Shown here piece after piece: positions 36,179 through 49,017 of a DNA stretch of 64,000 nt. Location of the stretch: assembly GCA_019321725.1 (NCBI GenBank), contig CM033110.1:3837278-3901277 (forward strand), given 5' to 3'. The stretch comes from Paulownia fortunei. Taxonomy: Eukaryota > Streptophyta > Magnoliopsida > Lamiales > Paulowniaceae. Position 1 is the stretch's first letter; each line of letters starts with the position of its first letter. The notes under the pieces were generated by a model. It ran no database searches. It saw only the letters and a program-made list of their open reading frames with translations, and was not told the origin of the DNA. The position numbers and the translations under genes were made by a program.

Positions 36179-36354
36179 TAATCTGTGACCAAAGATGTCC
36201 ATCTATCCATAAGAATACAACTTTGACCAAACACGTGTTACTATATTTACGTACCTATATGTCTAAAATTTGATTATCATATTATATTGGGATTAATCAA
36301 AATTTTGGAGATTTGAAAGTATGTGTCAATTTATATATACTTAGACATGTTTTT

Positions 36355-36739
36355 AGTTGAGAAAAATTTAGAATGTATAAATTTAAATTTTATCTTTTAA
36401 AGAAGAAATTTACTTTAAAATTGAAAACATAATAAAAACTTTATTAAATTTTGAAATATTATAAAAAAATACTCAATTCTCACAAACACTTAAAGCCAAT
36501 AAGACTACAATCTTATATATAAGACTATTAGTTTTATTTTCATCTTCACTTCTTGATGATTTACAAGGCTAGAAACTTGGATATTTATAGAAGAAGAAAT
36601 CAAATACACACCACACATTTAATTAAACTAATTAATTTTCTACTACACAAATTATAAAAATTTAATTAATTTGAATCCACACAAATTGTAATATACATAA
36701 CTTAATAATTTAATTAATGGATAACATTGATGTTCAACA
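36355..36739 (-). repeat. 3' LTR of the minus-strand copia
   Basis: Begins TGTTGAACATC on the minus strand next to the polypurine tract. Its far end (GTTGAGAAAAATTTAGAA on the plus strand) matches 42671-42822 over the whole overlap. The terminal TG of that far edge is mutated, so the exact outer limit is uncertain by a few bases and no target duplication could be called. Confidence 0.8.
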
Positions 36740-37039
36740 TTCCCCCTCAATGTCAGCTCTCATTCTCTGCACTACGCTGAGCTTTCAACGAAACAATTCA
36801 AACTTACTAGTGCTCAAACCTTTTGTGAAAAAGTTTGCAACTTGATCATCTATTTTGATTTGTCTCATCTCAATCTCTTCCTGCAGAACCTTTTCTCAGA
36901 TAAAATGATAGTGTACTTCAACATGCTTAGTTCTTGCATGAAAGCCTAAATTATCGGCCAAACGAATTGCCGATTGTTTGTCATAGTAATATGGAATTGG
37001 ATAATTTACTGACTGGTGTAGATTATTCATTAGCTGTAT

Positions 37040-39720
37040 CAACCATGTACTCTCTTAGTCTGCCATTGTTGTTGCTCGATACTCAGCTTCAGTGGTTGAT
37101 AATGATACTGTCGGCTGTTTCTTGCTACACCAAGAAATTATTCCGGAACCAAGCTTAAGCACATACCCAGTTGTTGATCTCCTGGTGTCATGATTTCCTG
37201 CATAGTCAGCATCGCAGTAACCAACTAACTTGCAGCCTTCACCTTTCTTGTACAAAAGACCATAGGTAACTATACTCTTCACATATCTCAGTATTCGTCG
37301 AACAACTTCTAAGTGGGACTTTTTTGGATTCTGCACGTATCAACTTATAACGCTAACTGTAAATGAAATGTCTGGTATAGTCAAATTTAAATAAATAATA
37401 CTACCTACAAGTTGTTGATACATTGTCCCATCCTCCAAGCCTTTGCCTTCATGTGCACACAACTTGGCATTGATTTTCATTGGTGTTGAAATAAGTTTGT
37501 AATCAAGTATCCCAAATCTCTCCAGCAGGTCTCTCGCATATTTTTGTTGATCGAGAGACAACTCTATTTTTGTATGGTCGACCTTTAATCCCAAAAAGTG
37601 CTTGAGTTCTCTAAGTTCCTTTATCTGAAAACAAATTGATAAATTCTCCTTCGTTTGAAGAATTTCTACCTCATTATCACCAGTTATGATTAAATCATCC
37701 ACATACCCTAGCATGGTAGTTAGATTTTCTTCATTGGCTCTGACAAACAAACTGGAATCTGCAGGTGTTACTGAATTACCACTTTGTATTAGAAATTCAG
37801 CAATCTTACCATACCACACCCTGGGTGCTTATTTCAGTCCATAGAGTGCTTTCCGCAACTTACACACATATTCAAATTGATCTTGGTTTTGAAAGCCTAT
37901 TGGTTGGATCATGTAGATCTCTCGATCTAGCTTTCTTCACATCATTTGCCACAAACTCTAGTCTTTGTTGGCTGCAAGCACGAGTAGAAATCGTATGGTT
38001 GTAAGTTTTGGCACAGGACTAAATGTTTTATCATAGTCTAGTCCGTATTGTTGTGAGAAACCACGAGCAACCAATCGAGCCTTATGCCTCTCGATTGACC
38101 CATATGGATGACGCTTATCTTGTAAACTCACTTGCAGGATATAAGTTTCATATCTATTGGCTTCGACACCAGATTCCAAGTTTAATTTTGCTGAAGTGCA
38201 TCGATCTCTTCTTTCATTGCTGTCACCCACTTAGAACTCTATGATGCTTCTTCGAACGTCTCAGGTTCTATTATAGTTGCTTCTTTAACTATGGTTGCAT
38301 TGGCATATTTGGAATTTGGCTTTCTTTTCTTGTTGACCTTTGGAGTTGAGATTGTGAAGTTGATTCCTCCATTTCACTAGGCCCACATTCTTCATCTGAT
38401 TGTTGATACATGTCAGTTTGCCAAGAATTCTGAGTCGCTCTTTGTTCGGCATCATCGCTGTCTGGATCTCCTAATTTATTTAAAATTAGTTAGAGTTGAA
38501 CAGTGTGCTTTCCCATCTTTTGTTGCACCTTGTCTCCAAATTCTCTAAAGTCTAGCAAAACCTCATTCTATGAAGACCACCAAGAAGATGCTTCATCGAA
38601 CACTACATCTCATGAAGTGTAGCATCTTCCACTTGTTGGATCGCAACATTTCACCCCTTTTTCTGGCTGTTGTATCCCACAAAGATTCATCTAACAACTT
38701 TCTTGTCAAACTTGCTTCGTAAATGATTAGGAACAAATACATAACATAAATAGCCAAATACTCAAAAGTAACTAACTGTAGGTTTCATATTCTACAGTTT
38801 GTCAAAGGTGAAACAAATTTTAACCTCGATTGAGGAAGTCTGTTGATCACAAAGACTGCAGTCTTCATTGCTTCAGTCCAAAACCTTCTAGGTACATTCT
38901 TTTCATGTATCATACTCCAACAAATTTCTGCAAGATATCGGTTCTTTTTCTCTGCTATAACATTTTGTTGTGGTGTGTCAGCACAAGTATACTGATGACG
39001 TATTCGGCATTCCTTTAGGTATTAAAAAAATTCACTTGAGTTATATTCTCTCCGTTGTCTGTGCACAAGCAACGGATCTTCTTTATCACTTCTCCTTCAA
39101 CTGACTCTCTAAACTCTTTAAATTTTGAGAGTGTGTCAGATTTTTATTTCATAAAAAAAATCCACACATACCTTGAGAAGTCATCAATGAATGTCACCAT
39201 GTACCGCACGCAACTAATTGATGGTTTCTTAATAGGTCCGAACATATTAGAGTGAATTAACTCTAACAATTCTTTTGCTTTAAACTTCGGTTCCTTGTAT
39301 GGTGATTGGTTAGCTTTACCATACTAGCATCCTACACATATCGTGTTTGTTCGCACGCCAAGTTGAGGAAGCCCCTTAAGCATTAACTTCTTCACTATCT
39401 CACTTAGCTTGGAATAACTAATATGGCCCAACCTCATGTGCTATAGATTTTATGTCTTATTTTTTCTTATCTTGTCTACATATGTAGACTCTGCTGACAT
39501 TACATAAACAAACTCCAATCATTGCCCCTCCATTATCGGTGTTTCTAAGATTTTAAGGTCACGATATACCTTTACATCTTGGGGACCGAACAAGATATAA
39601 TGTCCTGATGATGTTAATTGAGCCATAGATAGCAAGTTTTTCTTCATTCCTGGGACATGGTAAATATTTTGAAGTGGCACTTGGTTAGAATTATATCAAG
39701 ATATAACTATTGTCTTACCA
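37040..39720 (-). pseudogene. Copia pol pseudogene (integrase, RT, RNase H)
   Basis: Minus strand. Integrase at about 39440-38900 ([44 protein letters not shown]). RT at about 38230-37600: [20 protein letters not shown] and the intact catalytic YVDD in [14 protein letters not shown] (about 37705-37670). The RT-RNase H connection follows ([21 protein letters not shown]). RNase H at 37336-37055 reads [20 protein letters not shown] and SLSTTEAEY. Stops and frameshifts are frequent in the integrase and between integrase and RT (38950-38230). Confidence 0.85.
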
Positions 39721-40043
39721 ATGTGAGCTAGTGGTAACCTTGAGTTGTCAGCTGCCACCACCACATGACCTCCCTTGTATTCAGATAGGTTTTGCAACTT
39801 TTGTTTATCACCTGTTATATGATTTGAACAGCCCAAATCTATGATCCAATCATTCTTGTAGTTAATCTGTTCTGATGTTGTCACTGTGAGAGCTAATTCT
39901 TCTTCTACTGTAGCGAATAACGCTTCAGCATCCCAACCATCTTCGTTATTTTCCTTAGAACTAGAAATAGTAGTATTACTTTCAACGGGATTTTTCTTGA
40001 TCCAACAATCTTTTGCCATGTGGCCTGACTTCCCATAGTTGTA
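39696..40043 (-). pseudogene. Copia gag end and protease (zinc knuckle altered)
   Basis: Minus strand, continuing gag after the nested LTR. It opens with the nucleocapsid knuckle [14 protein letters not shown], where the second Cys of CX2CX4HX4C is Tyr (TAT for TGT). The protease active-site stretch reads [14 protein letters not shown], where copia elements normally have D-S-G; here Ser is Leu. Both changes would impair function. The frame then stops after GKTIVIS at 39696. Confidence 0.8.
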
Positions 40044-40048
40044 ACAAT

Positions 40049-41677
40049 TGTTGTGAAAATTCGTGAACGCAAGTACACGTTATCATATACAAGTAATAAA
40101 GTGATGATTAAATTATCATTCCCACGAGAATTGTTGAATTATTAAGTATCGAAATTATGTCAACTCTAATTTTATTTGAATGAATGCATTTTTGTGATTT
40201 TGTTTATAAACTAAATTCAACTAAACCAAATTAATGAAAGAAAGCAGTTAAAGATGAAATTCACTAACTTAAAAGCCTAGGGTTATGATTTCATCGTCAT
40301 TAATCCAAATTGAATAATTTATCGCATCAATCTCAATTTATTTTTTAAGTAATAGTCGAAAATCCCTAAATTATCCACTAGCCTCTCCCAAGGTCTAATG
40401 AAAATATCATCAATTGCTAACCCACTATATTCCTATGTGAATTACAACAATCAACAATTCATTAAGTTTTATGGATCTCTAACAAAACTACACAAACCAT
40501 GTAAGTATATTCTTATCTCACATGCAATTTATGATTTTCTACACTAGAACTAGACACATATATCACCTCCCGGGTCAATATGATTAGCAAATTATTCAAT
40601 TAGTGGCCAGTAATTGAAAGCATTAAGAACAATATAGAAAACTCAACTTCAAAATAAATCGAGAATTGAATTGATACAAATATTCAAAACATCATAATTA
40701 GATTACATCATAACCTAGAAAAATAAATTAATTCGTGATGGTAATGAAATACAAATTAACAACTTTCATACACATAATGAAAGAAAGAAAGAGGACAATG
40801 AAATGAAACTAGAAATAGGATAAAGTTATTCTCTAATTGATGTCTTCTTCACAAATCATGGAAGACTTTTCCTCTCTTCTTCTTCTTTCTTGGCTTGTTT
40901 TCTTTTCTCTCCCTCTCTTCCTCTCTACACAAATATGATTTTTTCCACCCTTGGAGGCTTTTTAATACTTGAAAATCACATGGGAGATGCCTAAATAGGG
41001 CAAAATGATAATTTTGCCCTTACTTGCCCGGTTGGCAGTGCTTAGGCACCAATTTGGAGCGCCTAGGCACTGCAGCAAGATGAAGTCTAGTGAGGGCAGC
41101 GCTTAAGCACTGATTTCCAGCGCCTAGGCGCTACTCTTGCTGTCCAAGTTCGCTCTCTGCTGCACTTATATCCTCTTCCAATTGATTTTTTACCTATTTA
41201 GAGGCTAAATTGGCTTTTGGTGTCTTCATATGAATTGTACCTCTATGTCTTGAATTTCTATAAGAACTTGAATCAACTCAATATGAAAGTTTTGTAAAGA
41301 TTTATGCCTGAAATACCAAGATGTATCATACCTGAAATGTTCAATCAAGTGTAGACTATTTAACCCAATTTTTCTCATTGAAATAGAAAGAACTGGATTT
41401 CATGGTAAACATAAATATTATAGATAAATCTCTTGTATTTTCAATGATTTAAGAAACAAGTCAAAATGATATTGGAGCAAAAAGTTATGATTGAAATACG
41501 AACACTGCCCCAATAGCACCAAAAAGCGGATTATTCTAAATTTAAACCAAGTTTTATGTTTCTTTCCATTTTCTCCTCATTATGCTATTACCTACAATAT
41601 TACAAACTAAATGCATAAAAATTAATAAAACACTCAAAAACTAAACAAAAAGTTATGGGTATAAAATTCACTCATCA
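40049..41677 (-). repeat. Solo LTR (1629 bp) inserted in copia gag
   Basis: Bounded by TG...CA and by a perfect 5-bp direct repeat ACAAT at 40044-40048 and 41678-41682. Removing it with one repeat joins the gag reading frame exactly (..FNGD-CYNY..). It is homologous to the LTRs at 4496-5554 and 7629-8796 through the block 40100-40620 and carries the same palindromic CCTAGG cluster (41038-41132). Orientation is the same as that family's (TGATGAGTGAATTTTATACC on the minus strand). No internal region is left. Confidence 0.88.
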
Positions 41678-42453
41678 ACAATCACCATTAAACTTTCTAC
41701 TATTATCGTGATTCTTTGAAGCTCCTCTAGGACGAGAGTCTCCTTTTTCTTGATAAATTTTCACTTTGTCACCATTCTTTTTAGATCCACTACCAGTATG
41801 CCGCTTGAAACTGCCTTTTGTCTGTTGGTGTAGAGCGCTTCTTCTTAACCTTTCAGCGAACTCTTCCCATTTGTTTGGCCATTGCTTCTTGACGTGTAAG
41901 TAAATTTTCAAACTTAACAAGTGATGGTTATGTCGGCCATCCTTGTATAGTGGCAACAAACCCTCGATATTCGGATCTTAAACCATGAATAATTATTCTT
42001 TTATTCTGGTTTTCCCAATAAGAGCTACTAAATCTAACTCTGAAATTTCGTGGCATATCAATTTCACCTTGTGAAAGTACTGGGCAATCATCATGTCATA
42101 TTGCGCTATCGATAGCAGCTCGTTCTCAAGAAATTGTAGTCTTGTATCATTCTTCTTTGAAAAAAATGTAACAAAAGTGTCCCATGCTTCTTTGGTGTTT
42201 TAACATCCCCAATGTATTCCAATATTTCTTCATTAATTGTAGTCTTTAAAGCAAATATTGCTTTGCCTGCTTTAATTTTCCATTTTCGCAAGATGTCATT
42301 TGCATCTTCTGCCACCGATTGTGTAGCTTTACTATCGCCGACAACCTCCCAAAGATTTTATCCTTGCAAGTAGGACAACATGCACGTAGCCCACGTGTTG
42401 TAATTTTGGTTGTTGAGTTTCTTAATTCCTCCAACTACTTGAAGATCTCCCAT
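41675..42453 (-). pseudogene. Copia gag N-terminal part
   Basis: Minus strand from an ATG at 42453: MGDLQVVGGIKKLNNQNYNT, then WATCMLSYLQGQNLW, a standard copia gag start (DUF4219/UBN2 style). It continues EDANDILRKWKIKAGKAIFA and TTINEEILEYIGDVKTP, with a frame change near 42240, and after a stop near 41980 the basic tail to FNGD at the insertion point. A gag precursor, not functional because of the breaks and the nested LTR. Confidence 0.82.
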
Positions 42454-42668
42454 CGTATCGGCAGAATTTCTATATTACCAAACAAGTTTTGATAATAAAC
42501 TTGTAGAGTACTGAACTCCTCACGACTCAAAAAAACTCAGTCAATGACAATCTCAAAAAATCTTTTCTGATGTAAAAGTTTAGTCAAAGCTGCAATCACA
42601 GAACATACTTAGAATTTTAAGAGATGTGATATCCCCGAGGTCCCAGACAGTCCCGCTCTGATACTAAA

Positions 42669-42822
42669 TGTTGAGAAAAATTTAGAACATATGATTCTAA
42701 ATTTTATCTTTCAAAGAAGAAATTCACTCTAAAATTGGAGACATAACAAAGACTTTATTAAACTTTGAAATATTACAAAGAAAATTCTCAATTTTCACAA
42801 ATACTCAAAGCTAATAAGACTA
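42669..42822 (-). repeat. 5' LTR of the minus-strand copia (truncated)
   Basis: Matches 36355-36510 closely (TTGAGAAAAATTTAGAA, TTTATTAAA(C/T)TTTGAAATATTA). Only about 154 bp remain before the sequence switches at 42823 to another LTR-like sequence starting TGTAAGAAATAG. The missing part was not found downstream. Confidence 0.8.
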
Positions 42823-43267
42823 TGTAAGAAATAGTAAATGGGTTAACGAGTCACCCATGAGAACTGACCCAACCCACAAGGTTCAAAAAAATTGAACTGA
42901 TTTTTGGTGGGAGTGATTTTCTGAAAACCACCCCATAACCAACGTAGAAGGGAACTTTCCTGAAAATTTTCACTACTTTTTTACAATAGGAAATAACAAA
43001 CCTTTCTCTTTCTCTTTCTCTGAAAAATAATGTAAGAAAGAAAAGTGAAGAGAAAGAGGGTTATTGTGATCAAGATTTGAAGAACATCACCATTTGAGAA
43101 AGTATTTGGATTGTGTATTAAAACCCCTTCCATATGTGATTCAGTTTGGACAAAAGTTAGCCTTCAAAGATATGAGAAACATCAGTGATTCAGCTATTAT
43201 AAAAGATCTGAATTGTGATAATTTTTTCTTGAACTTACCTCATGTTTATTTTGTTTAATTTCCGTCA
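42823..43267 (+). repeat. 5' LTR-like sequence of the plus-strand copia
   Basis: Begins TGTAAGAAATAG and ends CCGTCA, immediately before a copia-type primer-binding site (TGGTATCAGAGC, 43269-43280). The length (445 bp) and position fit a 5' LTR. No second copy of this sequence is found in the window; the LTR at 49018-49408 is different. Confidence 0.65.
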
Positions 43268-43268
43268 T

Positions 43269-43280
43269 TGGTATCAGAGC
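43269..43280 (+). other. Primer-binding site (initiator Met-tRNA type)
   Basis: TGGTATCAGAGC is the classic plant copia primer-binding site, complementary to the initiator tRNA 3' end. It follows a CA-ending LTR with one spacer base. Confidence 0.85.
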
Positions 43281-46200
43281 TATATATGGTTGAATTCCTG
43301 ATTTTTTTGCTCTATTTAATGCATTAAAATATTTTTTTTATGTCATTAAGTATATAACCGATGAAAGTTTGATGGGTCTTTAATGGTAAATATTGATATG
43401 CTTCATATTATACCATAAATTTTTAATAGAATTATGCTTATGCATGGTAGAAATAATCTGAAAAGTTTCATAATGATTTAGTTTGTATATTATGAGATAT
43501 TTCTTGCCAAATTCATGACTGTAAATTTGATTTTCAGTCTATATGTATTGAGTTTTGTTGTATGAAATTTATATTATTAGATTCTACTCGTCAAGTACTT
43601 TCAAACCATATATTATACATGAAAATTGCCCTTAAAATAAGTGGGATATGACCGTTTGAAGTTTAGATTGAATTTAAGAATTTATGAAAAATTCTGAAAA
43701 ATGGGAAGAAGATAAATAGTATTTTTTGTCTAATCTCACTCTTGGTGTTAGAGTGTGTAGTACACACACCATGATATGATATTCCAAATTAACAACGGAC
43801 ACCACCATTAGATTCGGAGATCAAAACATGAGAGAGTAGCTAATAAAATATTGTTGGAAAAATTGAGAAGATGCGCGTGTACTGCACACGCTGCCACGGG
43901 CGAGTGGACTATGCAGAAGCCCAGCCAAACATGTTCTTAGCACAGTCCCTGCACGTGTAGGCTGTTTTAGTGGCCGTTTTTGGCCAGAAAAATATATTTA
44001 TGATCAAAATTTAATTTTCTATTTTTTTGTAAATTAAAAATAATTTTTCAGTTGATAAAAATATTTTTACCGAATTTTATATTATTAAATTTGATGAAAA
44101 TTACAGAAAAATATTTTTTGAGCAAGAAAAATTCTGAAACTTTTTCTGTAAATTTTGGAAATTCATTTTTGAGATATTGGCTACTCAATAGGAGTATTGG
44201 GACACTTATACGTATTTTTTCTCAATTTATGAAGTACTTAAAAAAAATATTTTTGTGTGATAAGTCTATAAAATTGAGTATAGACTGTTTTTTATGATTA
44301 TAAGTGACATGTACTTATATAATATGACATGAATATTAAGATTAGCTTTGTGGCCAAATCTAATATATTTTTCCCATTTTTAATTATTTGTGGTGGTTGT
44401 TGGGTGGCTGAAAATAATTTTTTGGCAAGAAGCCGAAGTGAACGTCAATTAACGTATAATATCTTGATTATTTTGGAAGCCTCAAATGAGATAATCAATT
44501 ATATGTTAACATGTTTATTGGCATAAAATAATATGTTTAATATGTACCATGGAATTATGCATTCTCTATGATGCTTGAAATTTATGAATGCATGATTATG
44601 TTGGAATTTATAAAATTATGAATGCATATTAATTTTGAGTTTCATGCATTCAATATGATGGTACATTTTTATCTCCTTATATGAATAACAAGATATGTTC
44701 TTGTATGTATGATTACATTATGCTATGTAGTCTAGTGGAAGTTCTAAGGTTGACAGATTTTTAATAATTCTCACCTAGAACTTATGAGATTTTGTACTAT
44801 AAAATTAAATTTTTGATAATGAATATTTTGATACAGATGATGATTGGGAACTATGTGACCTTTCGAATCTAAGTATTGTGGTGAATTATCATAAATGTTA
44901 ATTTGCTAAGTACAAAATCAAATGTATAGATGGGCATATTTATGATATCTCTAAAATTAATGACAATGGCAACCAAATCTCATGCTTAGTTATACGGGAG
45001 AATTTATTGGCAATAGTTGTCACACTAAGTGCCAGTAGAATTAGTATACATATAATTGAGTTAAATACTTTGGAGAGCGTTAACCAAGTCGTGTAAGATT
45101 TAGTGTGGATCATACTACTTAACAAAGGAAAGATCAATGAGTTTACCAAAAGTGAAAAATAGAGTACACTATTTGGATAAACTATAGATTGATGGTTTCA
45201 TATGCGAATGAGAGAATCATTCTATTGATCTATGAATGTACCTAAGAGAAATATATAGGTACAATTGAGAATTGAGACATTAAATAGCTGATAATAGTTT
45301 GATAAGAAACACTTTGTGCATTATAAACATGGCATTTGAGAGTGATGTCAAATACATTTAGAGTTTATAGTCAGCTAACAATGTCTTCATTGATGAGTAG
45401 TAAATTCAAGCTTAATCGTCTTTTTCTAATAATAGGGAACATCATAAAGTTAAATTTGATTTACTCAATGCAAAAAGGCTTTCTTGGATGATGTTTGTCA
45501 TGTTAAGCAATTGGATAAGTGGCTAGTTGTTTCTAAGCTAATAGCTTGTGCCTTTTGATTGAGAGTAGGTTTTAAGAGGGCTTCGGACTCTTAATACAAC
45601 TAAAATCAGGATAAAGACAAGAATAGAAAGGAGATTGGAAATGAATCTAAGAAGAACAAACGTAACAACTCATTGAAGTGAAGTGGTATAGGGTTAGAAA
45701 TGCTATAGTAACCATATTATTGGTTTATTTCACTTGTGAATGCATTGAGTTGAAAAGATAACACTTAATGACGCTTCTATAAGTGCTATTTACATATGAA
45801 GCACTATGTTACTAAATCTCATCCTATGTGGATTATAGATTTATAGTAATTGAATATTGAGAGGCGTTTGTGAAATTTTGTCAAGTTCACTTTGGTACAA
45901 AAATGGTTATATGTAGAATTAAATTGAAATCAAATGCGAAATGATTGGTACTTGCATGTTCGGATTACAAGATGACCATTCTATTATTCTACAAAGTATC
46001 CAATGTACAAGAATTTGTAAAACTTGATTTTTAAAATTGTTCTTCTAAGATTATTTATTTTGCTTGAATTTATGTTGTGACTTAATTAGTATCCACTAAA
46101 AGATACTTACTGTGGTACTAGACATTTTGAATGGTTAGTGGTGATGAATTATGACCAATGTATGTTTAATTACTATATTGATTATTTTGTTACAATTAAT

Positions 46201-49017
46201 GTCTATTTTCTGAGTAATGTAAACACTAATTTATGCACTCTGTGTGCATGATCAGGTCATCATGGATAGAAACATAAACTGGTAAAAGAAGACTCATTGA
46301 GTTGATCTTTTATAGTTGATTGTCAACTTGTGCTATAAGTTCACGTTGGAACCATTCAAAAGACTATAGGGTCGAGTTTTCTTTGCTATTAATTCTTATA
46401 GATTTCTATGATTAGATTAATGTGAAGGTTATGGAGGTATGAAGTCTCATACTTTATTATATATGTAAAATATTCACGTGCCTTGGTCATATCTGTTTGA
46501 AATCTCATAATTTGAAATACTAGAGTGTTTTAGAATATGAGAGAGAATCAAATTGAGATAACTTCGAGACTAGACCTAAGGTGTGAATGATTTTTCAATC
46601 AAGTAGATGATCTATGTAATAAAGAAAGAGTTAAAAGGTAATTTACTATTCCTGACACTCCTACATAGAATGGTGTTTCAAGAGAAGGAATAGAAAATTA
46701 TTTTGATGTAACGAGATCTATGAAAACTCAAGTTAACTTATTGATTTTCTTTAGGAAAGATCTTTTGGTTAATTGGAGTCTACATTTGTATTAGAAAACC
46801 TTCATGACTGATAATTTTCATTCCATAAAAGCTATGGACAAGTAGATGATCTGACCTAAGCTGCCTTAGAAGTTGATAATTGATTATCTCTAATTATAAA
46901 TTTTCAAATGAATTTGAAAATTAGATCTTTGAGACAATAAAAGTATATCTTGAAGATATACTAATCAGTATAAGGGGAACATGTTCTAAATGAACAAGGA
47001 GATGGAATTATGATTCACATTAGATCACATAATATCAAATTTCTGAAGAGTGATTTTCCTAGGAAGGAAAACCTTAAAACATTAAATTTTGTTTGAGTTA
47101 AATAATTCAGATAGTGGCTATGTGCTAGATAGATCACTTATGATGCAAGAATATTTATTACTTCCTATTTTGAGTGGGAGTAATTTTATCCAAGTAATCA
47201 ACCTAAATTGAATCAGAACTTTGTGCAAGCATAAAATAATCTTCAGAAGATGATGTAGAGTCTAATATGGTGAGACTTCATCATATCCTATAAAAGCAAT
47301 TGAATTAAAGTAATTGAAGAATACTATACAACTATAAAATCTGTTAGCATGTGTGGCAATAATTGCTCTCATGGCAAAACCACAGCCAAATGTGGCATTT
47401 GGATTATTGCACTATCTAAAGATTTGAGTTGTAGAGTTGTTATAAGCTATAATTTTTTGGCTCAACAACAAATACTCGATTCTACAAAATCATACCAAGT
47501 TTGGAATTTTGGTTAAACTTTGGATCAAGGCTATTGAGAGTTAATGTGTTCTCAAAATATAGCAAAAGGCTGATATAATTATTATGAGGTGTAAAGTTTG
47601 CCTAGTGGTTAAAAATGTTATACTTTTGAAGTCAATTTTTTTTCACTGATGGTGATATGTGCCTTTATTCTATTTTCTTGGTTATTATGGATATTTAAGT
47701 TTTAGAACTGCATCAAATAGACTAAAGATTACATTCTCAAATGGAGAATTGATCCATAGAGAATTATATAAAGAAACCCGTATGGAATGCTTAAAAGATT
47801 CTATAGTAGAAGGCCAAGAAGATAAAGTTTGTAAACTTAAAATCTTCATGACCTAAGGTTGTTTTTTTTAAGAGGATGGTATACGCGATTTCATAACGTG
47901 TTGATCTCATACATTTTCATCATAGAGATTAAAACCATTATTCTCTTGTGCAAAAGTCTATTAAGAGGTTTGTGATTCTATCTCTTTATTGATGATATCA
48001 TATTAACTAGGTAGATAAGAAGTATGTATAAGCCATTGAGATATGATTATCCTTCAGCTTATGAGTTAGAGAACATGATGAGTAAAACTCAGTACTTTGT
48101 GTTAAAATCCATGCAAATTGTTCAAAAGGCATCTTACTCTGTGTTAAGAGCCATATTGGGTTGATGGCACACTACCTCGGCATCGAAGTCAAGCAAAAAG
48201 AAGATGAAATTTTTATCTCACAAGAAGGCTATACAATAGAGATTCTCAAGAAATTCATGATGGATGATTGCAATCCAATAAGCACACTGGTGGAGTGTGG
48301 AGTAAAATTATTCAAGGATGATAAAATAAATAAAGTGGATCCAACATTGTTTAAGAGCCTAGTTGGATGTTTGAGGTATTTGACATATACAAGGCCTGAC
48401 ATTCTCTATGAAATTGGACGCGTAAGTCGCTACATGGAAACTCCAACAACATCACACTTCAAAACCGCAAAAAGAATTCTTCGTTACCTAAAAGGTACAA
48501 TCAACTTTGGCTTGTTATATTCAGTTTCTAATAATTATAAACTTGTTGGATATAGTGATAGCGATTGGGCTGGAGATACTGATGATCGTAAAAGCACAAC
48601 TAGTTTTGCATTTTTCATGGGAGACACTGCATTAACTTGGTTATCGAAGAAACAATCAATTGTCACCCTTTCAACATGTGAAACTGAGTATGTGGCTGCT
48701 ATATCATGTGTGAGTCATGCAATTTGCTAAGAAATTTGTTGAAAGAATTTAACATGTTACAAAAAGAGCCAACAGAGATTCATGTCGACAACAAATCAAC
48801 AATAACTTTGGCCAAAAATCTAATTTTCATAATCGAAACAAGCATATTGATACTTGATACCACTACATCAGGGATTGCGTAGCGAGAAAAGAAGTTCAAG
48901 TAAAGTACGTGAAATCGCAAGACCAAGTTGCTGACATATTTACCAAGCCACTGAAGTATGAAGACTTTGCGAGATTGATAAACTCACTTGGCATCATAAA
49001 ACAAGTTTAAAAGGGAG
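43281..49017 (+). pseudogene. Degenerate copia gag-pol (plus strand)
   Basis: The first 2.5 kb (43281-45800) has almost no readable gag; a protease-like MWIIDL is seen near 45820. Integrase traces occur near 46640-46740 (TIPDTPT, NGVSREG, RSMKTQVNL). RT appears near 47715-47850 (ITFSNGEL, DSIVEGQEDKVCKLK) and 47980-48020 (FIDDIILTR). The RNase H part is well kept: 48161-48730 is open (HYLGIEVKQKEDEIFISQ, YSDSDWAGDTDDRKSTT, TLSTCETEYVAAIS), followed after a stop by HVDNKSTITLAKN and VADIFTKPLKYEDFARL to 49009. A purine tract (AAAAGGGAG) ends at 49017. The 3' part looks younger or less decayed than the 5' part. Confidence 0.75.

Larger units (their letters stand above)
36355..42822 (-). mobile_element. 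Ty1/copia retrotransposon, minus strand, with a nested solo LTR
   Basis: The 3' LTR is at 36355-36739 and the partial 5' LTR at 42669-42822. On the minus strand the primer-binding region (TATCAGAGC, initiator-tRNA type) lies just inside the 5' LTR at about 42655-42665, and a polypurine tract (TTGAGGGGGAA) lies at 36740-36750. gag, protease, integrase, RT and RNase H follow in copia order. A 1629-bp solo LTR of another family interrupts gag at 40049-41677. The 5' LTR is cut at 42822 by the neighbouring plus-strand element. Stops make the copy inactive. Confidence 0.88.
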
